From Streptomyces rimosus (lineage in GTDB: Bacteria; Actinomycetota; Actinomycetes; Streptomycetales; Streptomycetaceae): 64,000 nt of DNA. The DNA lies in contig NZ_CP023688.1 in the NCBI RefSeq assembly GCF_008704655.1, positions 4,030,001-4,094,000 on the forward strand. Reading direction: 5' to 3'. Positions 60,782 through 64,000 of this stretch are shown one piece after another. Position numbers and translations under genes: made by a program. Every line of letters starts with the position of its first letter. The stretch's first letter is position 1. The notes beneath the pieces are model-generated. The model did no database searches. It was not told where the DNA came from and worked only from the letters and a program-made list of their open reading frames with translations.

Positions 60782-61199
60782 GCGAATCACACTCCCACTG
60801 GTCCCATTGGCACCTCTGGTACCACTGATCGTCGGAATTCCGGGCGGGGGCCGAGGACTCGTCCGGCACGCCGCCCTGTCATCGAATCTACCTGCGAGCA
60901 CCGACAGTGCTTGCCCACGGGGGCCGTGGGCAAGGCCCCCCGACGCTGCCGGGCGGCACCGCCGAGCGGTCGGGCGGCCGTCCGCGCGGCCACTACCCGG
61001 GCCTTCGCGGTCCCACCCCTACCCTTGCAGCACTTGGCTCGAACGGGTGCGCAGAAGTCGACCTTGCTGACGCTTCCCGCTGACGGTCCGGGCCGTCGTC
61101 CACCCTGGTCCGGACCTGACGGCGGCCCCGGCAGGACCACAGCTCGACCACACAGCGCCCGCGAAACTCCCCGAAGACTTCACGCGGGTTTCACGTTCG
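60782..61199. other. Gap splitting the folate genes in two transcription units
   Basis: 418 bp with no gene I can support. It contains the stem-loop at 60910-60934 and, downstream of it on the minus strand, TAGATT at about 60889-60884, a possible -10 for folB-folK. Nothing else is evident. Confidence 0.4.
60910..60934 (-). terminator. Terminator after folP-NTF2 unit
   Basis: Perfect 11-bp stem CTTGCCCACGG / CCGTGGGCAAG with a 3-nt loop, about 265 bp past the NTF2-like stop and 129 bp before folB. It could act in either direction. Confidence 0.6.
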
Positions 61200-61688
61200 T
61201 CAGCCGCCCACGCTTCCGGCCCCCGGCCCGTCGCCGTCGCCGGTCTCCCCCGCTTCCCCGTCCTCGTCGTCCCGGTCCGCCAGGACGGGCGAGCCGTGGT
61301 GCGACCAGACCCGCCAGCCCTCTTCCGTACGCCGGAAGACATTGGTCGCCACGACCAGCTGGCCGATCAGCGGCCCGACCGAGCCGTCCTCCTCCGCGGG
61401 CCCGCCGCTGAGGATGTTCTCGGTGCAGGTCACCAGCGCGGTGTCGCCCATGACGTCGATCTCCACGTCCGTCAGGAAGAACTGGATGTACTCGGTGTTC
61501 GCCATGATCAGGGCGTACGAGCGCAGCACCTCGCCGCGCCCGCGCAGCACCGGCCAGCCCGGGTGCACCACGCTCACCTGGCCGTCCATCCACATCTCGG
61601 ACATGGCCGCGTGATCTCCGCGCTCCATGGCCTCGTACAGGTCGGTGTTCGCCTGCTCGACCAGCTCGATGTCCGTACGTGGACTCAC
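61200..61688 (-). CDS. NTF2/SnoaL-like protein
   Basis: 162 residues from GTG 61688, which overlaps the folP stop as GTGA. Cone-shaped NTF2 fold: TDLYEAMERGDHAAMSEMWM, VVHPGWPVLRGRGEVLRSYA, DVEIDVMGDTALVTCTENIL, then ATNVFRRTEEGWRVWSHHGS PVLA. The C-terminal 25 residues are acidic and Gly-rich. Such a gene sits between folP and folB in many actinobacteria; it may isomerise or hydrolyse a pterin-path intermediate, which is unproven. Confidence 0.87.
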   Translation of the reverse strand: MSPRTDIELVEQANTDLYEAMERGDHAAMSEMWMDGQVSVVHPGWPVLRGRGEVLRSYALIMANTEYIQFFLTDVEIDVMGDTALVTCTENILSGGPAEEDGSVGPLIGQLVVATNVFRRTEEGWRVWSHHGSPVLADRDDEDGEAGETGDGDGPGAGSVGG

Positions 61689-62605
61689 ACCGCTCCCGTC
61701 GCGTCCGCCGCTCCCGCGGCGCCCGTCACACTCGTCCCGCCCGTCTCCCGCACCGCGCCCTCCACGGCGCGCGCGACCCGTACCGCGTCCGCGCTCGCCC
61801 GTACCTCGTGGACCCGCACCGCCCAGGCTCCCTCCCGCGCGACCATCGCCGAGACCGCGGCCGTCGCCGCGTCCCGCTCCCGGGCCGGCGGCGGGGCGGC
61901 GTGCGCGTCCCCTGCCAGCACCCTGCCCAGGAAACGTTTGCGCGAAGCGGCCACCAGCAGCGGACGGCCCAGCTCCCGCAGCCGGGCCAGGTGCGCGACC
62001 AGTTCGAGGTCGTGCGCGGCCTCCTTGGCGAAGCCCAGCCCGGGGTCGATCACGATGCGCTCGGGGCCGATGCCGCCGGCCACCGCCCGGTCCAGGCTCT
62101 GCCGCAGCTCGTCGACGACCTCGGAGACCACGTCCCCGTAGACGGCCCGGTTGTTCATGTCGATGGACCGGCCGCGCCAGTGCATGACCACGAACGGCAC
62201 CCCGGCCGCGGCGACCACCGGCACCATCGCCGGGTCGGCCGCGCCCGCGCTCACGTCGTTGACCAGCCGCGCACCCGCCGCGACGGCCTGCTCGGCGACC
62301 GAGGCCCGCATGGTGTCCACCGAGACCGTGACCCCGGCGGCGCACAGCTCCCGTACGACCGGCACGACCCGGCGCAGTTCCTCCGCCTCGTCCACCCGCG
62401 CGGCGCCCGGCCGCGTGGACTCGCCGCCCACGTCCACCAGGTCGGCGCCCTGCGCGACCAGATCGAGCCCGTGTTTGACGGCCAGCTCGGTGTCGAACCA
62501 CTGCCCGCCGTCGGAGAACGAGTCGGGCGTCACGTTCACCACGCCCATCACCGCGCAGCGGTCCCAGTCCGGAAGTCCGGCCACCCGGCCGCGCAAGGTA
62601 CTCAT
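61685..62605 (-). CDS. folP: Dihydropteroate synthase
   Basis: Condenses pterin pyrophosphate with p-aminobenzoate; the sulfonamide target. 306 residues: CAVMGVVNVTPDSFSDGGQW (near 18-37), LVDVGGESTRPGAARVDEAE, VSVDTMRASVAEQAVAAGAR LVNDVSAG, MVPVVAAAGVPFVVMHWRG, IDPGLGFAKEA, and LLVAASRKRFLG near 215. A C-terminal Ala/Thr/Gly-rich tail. No folE (GTP cyclohydrolase) is visible inside the window; it may lie beyond the right end. Confidence 0.96.
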   Translation of the reverse strand: MSTLRGRVAGLPDWDRCAVMGVVNVTPDSFSDGGQWFDTELAVKHGLDLVAQGADLVDVGGESTRPGAARVDEAEELRRVVPVVRELCAAGVTVSVDTMRASVAEQAVAAGARLVNDVSAGAADPAMVPVVAAAGVPFVVMHWRGRSIDMNNRAVYGDVVSEVVDELRQSLDRAVAGGIGPERIVIDPGLGFAKEAAHDLELVAHLARLRELGRPLLVAASRKRFLGRVLAGDAHAAPPPARERDAATAAVSAMVAREGAWAVRVHEVRASADAVRVARAVEGAVRETGGTSVTGAAGAADATGAV

Positions 62606-62674
62606 GGCTCCAGCCTAGGCGTGTGGGGTACGGGGCCGCCCACCCCGGTCAGGGGCGGGCGGCGTACCCGGTTC

Positions 62675-64000
62675 TTACGCGGCGGTCCCGACCGCGTCCG
62701 CGGTGATGGGCTCGTCCTTGTGCGCGCACGGCTGCGGCTCGGCGGGTGCCTTGCGGCGCAGCGCCCGGGGCAGTCCCAGCTCCAGGTACCCCTCGGCCTG
62801 TAGTGCGGCCAGGCCGATGCGCGGGATGTCCCGGCTGTTGCGGAAGACCACGAAGCGCGGCTCCCAGCGGGGCTGGAACTTGTCGTTGAACTTGTAGAGC
62901 GATTCGATCTGGTACCAGCGGGACAGGAAGATCAGCATCCCGCGCCAGATCCGGATGACCGGGCCCGCGCCCAGCTTCTCGCCGCGCTCCAGGGAGGAGC
63001 GGAAGACCGCGAAGTTCAGCGACACCTGCTTGATCTTCAGACCGGGGGCCGCCTGGAGGGAGGCGACGATCAGCAGCTCGTTCATGCCGGGGTCGGCGGA
63101 GCGGTCGCGGCGCATCAGCTCCAGCGAGATGCCGTCCTTGCCCCACGGTACGTAGTGCTGCATGGCCTTCAGGTCGCCGAACGGGCCGGGCGCCTCGCCC
63201 TCGGCGGGCGCCAGGTGGGCGGTGGCGATCACCGCGTCGCCGTCCTTGTCCGCGTCGATACGGCCCAGCGCCATCGAGAAGCCGCGCTCGGTGTCGGTGT
63301 CGCGCCAGGCGTCGGCGGCCTTCTGGATACGGGCCAGCTCCTCGGGCTCCAGGTCGCGCACCCGCCGTACCCGGGTCTCGTAGCCGTTGCGCTCGATGCG
63401 CTTGACCATCTGGCGTACGTTGCGCATCGAGCGGCCCGTGAGGGTGAAGTCCGCCACGTCCACGATCGCCTCGTCGCCCAGCTCCAGCGCGTCCATGCCG
63501 GTCTCACGGGTCCAGACCTGGCCGCCGGTCTCGCTGCAGCCGGTGACGGCCGGGGTCCAGGAGTGCGCCCGCGCCTCCTCCATGAAGCGCTCGATGGCGC
63601 CCGGCCACGCCTCCACGTCGCCGATCGGGTCGCCGCTGGCGAGCATCACGCCGGATATGACCCGGTAGCAGACCGCGGCCTTGCCGGTCGGCGAGAAGAC
63701 CACGCCCTTGTCGCGGCGGAGCGCGAAGTAGCCGAGGGAGTCCCGGCCGCCGTGCTTGGCCAGCAGCTCGCGCAGCTTCTCCTCGTCCTCCTCGGTGAGC
63801 CGGGCGGCCGGGTGCTCGGGGCGGAAGGCCAGGTAGGCGGTGGTGGCGACGGTCAGCAGGCCGAGGGCGCCGAGGGAGTAGCCGACGGTGTAGTCGACGT
63901 TGTTCACGTACCGGACCGGGCCCTCGAAGCCGAACAGGCCCCACAGGACGTGCTTGATCCGCTCCCACACCGACGGATCACCGACGATCTTGTGCGGGTG
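62675..64000 (-). CDS. Lysyl-phosphatidylglycerol synthase-like protein (MprF/LysX catalytic domain), 5' truncated
   Basis: The frame stays open to the right edge (upstream codons read HPHKIVGDPSVWERIKHVLW), so the start is outside. At least 441 residues visible. A membrane helix (VGYSLGALGLLTVATTAYLA) precedes the cytosolic DUF2156 acyl-transferase domain with two GNAT folds: LGYFALRRDKGVVFSPTGKA, GVMLASGDPIGDVEAW, SMRNVRQMVKRIERNGYETR, WGKDGISLELMRRDR, PGMNELLIVASL. It transfers lysine or another amino acid from tRNA to phosphatidylglycerol, which protects against cationic peptides. No lysyl-tRNA synthetase domain is seen in the visible part. Confidence 0.85.
   Translation of the reverse strand, partial: HPHKIVGDPSVWERIKHVLWGLFGFEGPVRYVNNVDYTVGYSLGALGLLTVATTAYLAFRPEHPAARLTEEDEEKLRELLAKHGGRDSLGYFALRRDKGVVFSPTGKAAVCYRVISGVMLASGDPIGDVEAWPGAIERFMEEARAHSWTPAVTGCSETGGQVWTRETGMDALELGDEAIVDVADFTLTGRSMRNVRQMVKRIERNGYETRVRRVRDLEPEELARIQKAADAWRDTDTERGFSMALGRIDADKDGDAVIATAHLAPAEGEAPGPFGDLKAMQHYVPWGKDGISLELMRRDRSADPGMNELLIVASLQAAPGLKIKQVSLNFAVFRSSLERGEKLGAGPVIRIWRGMLIFLSRWYQIESLYKFNDKFQPRWEPRFVVFRNSRDIPRIGLAALQAEGYLELGLPRALRRKAPAEPQPCAHKDEPITADAVGTAA

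Overview
The window is one continuous stretch of a very GC-rich actinobacterial chromosome. Dense genes, frequent GTG starts, 4-bp ATGA/GTGA stop-start overlaps, and a gene order of ilvD ... radA-disA ... mutY ... sigE-cseA-cseB-cseC ... clpC-lsr2 ... panC-nadB-nadC-coaX ... nuoD2 ... folP-folB-folK all point to Streptomyces. From memory the order follows the core region of the S. coelicolor chromosome around sigE, clpC and folP. I see no rRNA, tRNA, CRISPR array, insertion sequence or prophage.

Layout. 1-8.9 kb: end of a PQQ-repeat membrane protein (probably a Ser/Thr kinase), ilvD, a TetR regulator with a sugar-phosphate isomerase-like protein, a Ppx/GppA phosphatase, a Cys-rich conserved protein, and a large protein combining a degenerate sigma-like region, a zinc-finger anti-sigma-like motif, a membrane segment and a BACON-like domain. 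9-16.4 kb: genome maintenance (radA, disA, mutY) interleaved with an epimerase, a Gly-rich membrane protein, a PAP2 phosphatase and a PNPOx-like protein. 16.7-20.2 kb: the sigE-cseABC cell-envelope stress operon. 20.2-25 kb: a VOC protein with an AraC regulator, a DHA2 drug exporter divergent from its TetR regulator across a large inverted repeat, and an M23 peptidase. 25.1-27.8 kb: a NACHT-type STAND ATPase, a candidate antiphage protein. 28-34.4 kb: clpC with a ClgR-box-like site upstream, lsr2, a short N-acetylglutamate synthase-like acetyltransferase, a BlaI-type regulator and small conserved proteins.

34.5-40.2 kb: a tightly coupled cofactor operon (DUF2520 protein, panC, nadB, nadC, coaX) joining NAD and CoA synthesis. 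40.2-44.3 kb is more accessory: two DnaA-box-like sites, a perfect 13-bp palindrome, a 17-bp tandem repeat, a G-rich tract, an ArsR-type regulator, a secreted GH75 chitosanase with a palindromic operator, and an orphan small-molecule methyltransferase. 44.3-48.9 kb: a NarL-type two-component system, then a MidA/NDUFAF7-type methyltransferase directly upstream of a solo nuoD copy. 48.9-55.1 kb: a DUF4232 lipoprotein, a GNAT acetyltransferase, two TetR regulators each divergent from a membrane-protein gene across a palindromic operator, and a coiled-coil membrane protein. 55.1-59.2 kb: an osmoprotectant-type ABC importer whose ATPase gene is divergent from the permease and binding-protein genes. 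59.2-64 kb: a DUF3180 protein, folK, folB, an NTF2-like protein, folP, and the cut-off lysyl-phosphatidylglycerol synthase-like gene.

The most interesting items are the MidA-nuoD2 pair (possible arginine methylation of a complex I subunit), the NACHT protein, the sigma-like/zinc-finger/BACON fusion, the three TetR operators, the Cys-rich N-terminal extension of NadC, and the cryptic repeat-rich stretch near 40.7 kb. All calls come from reading the sequence and remembered family knowledge; no search was run.
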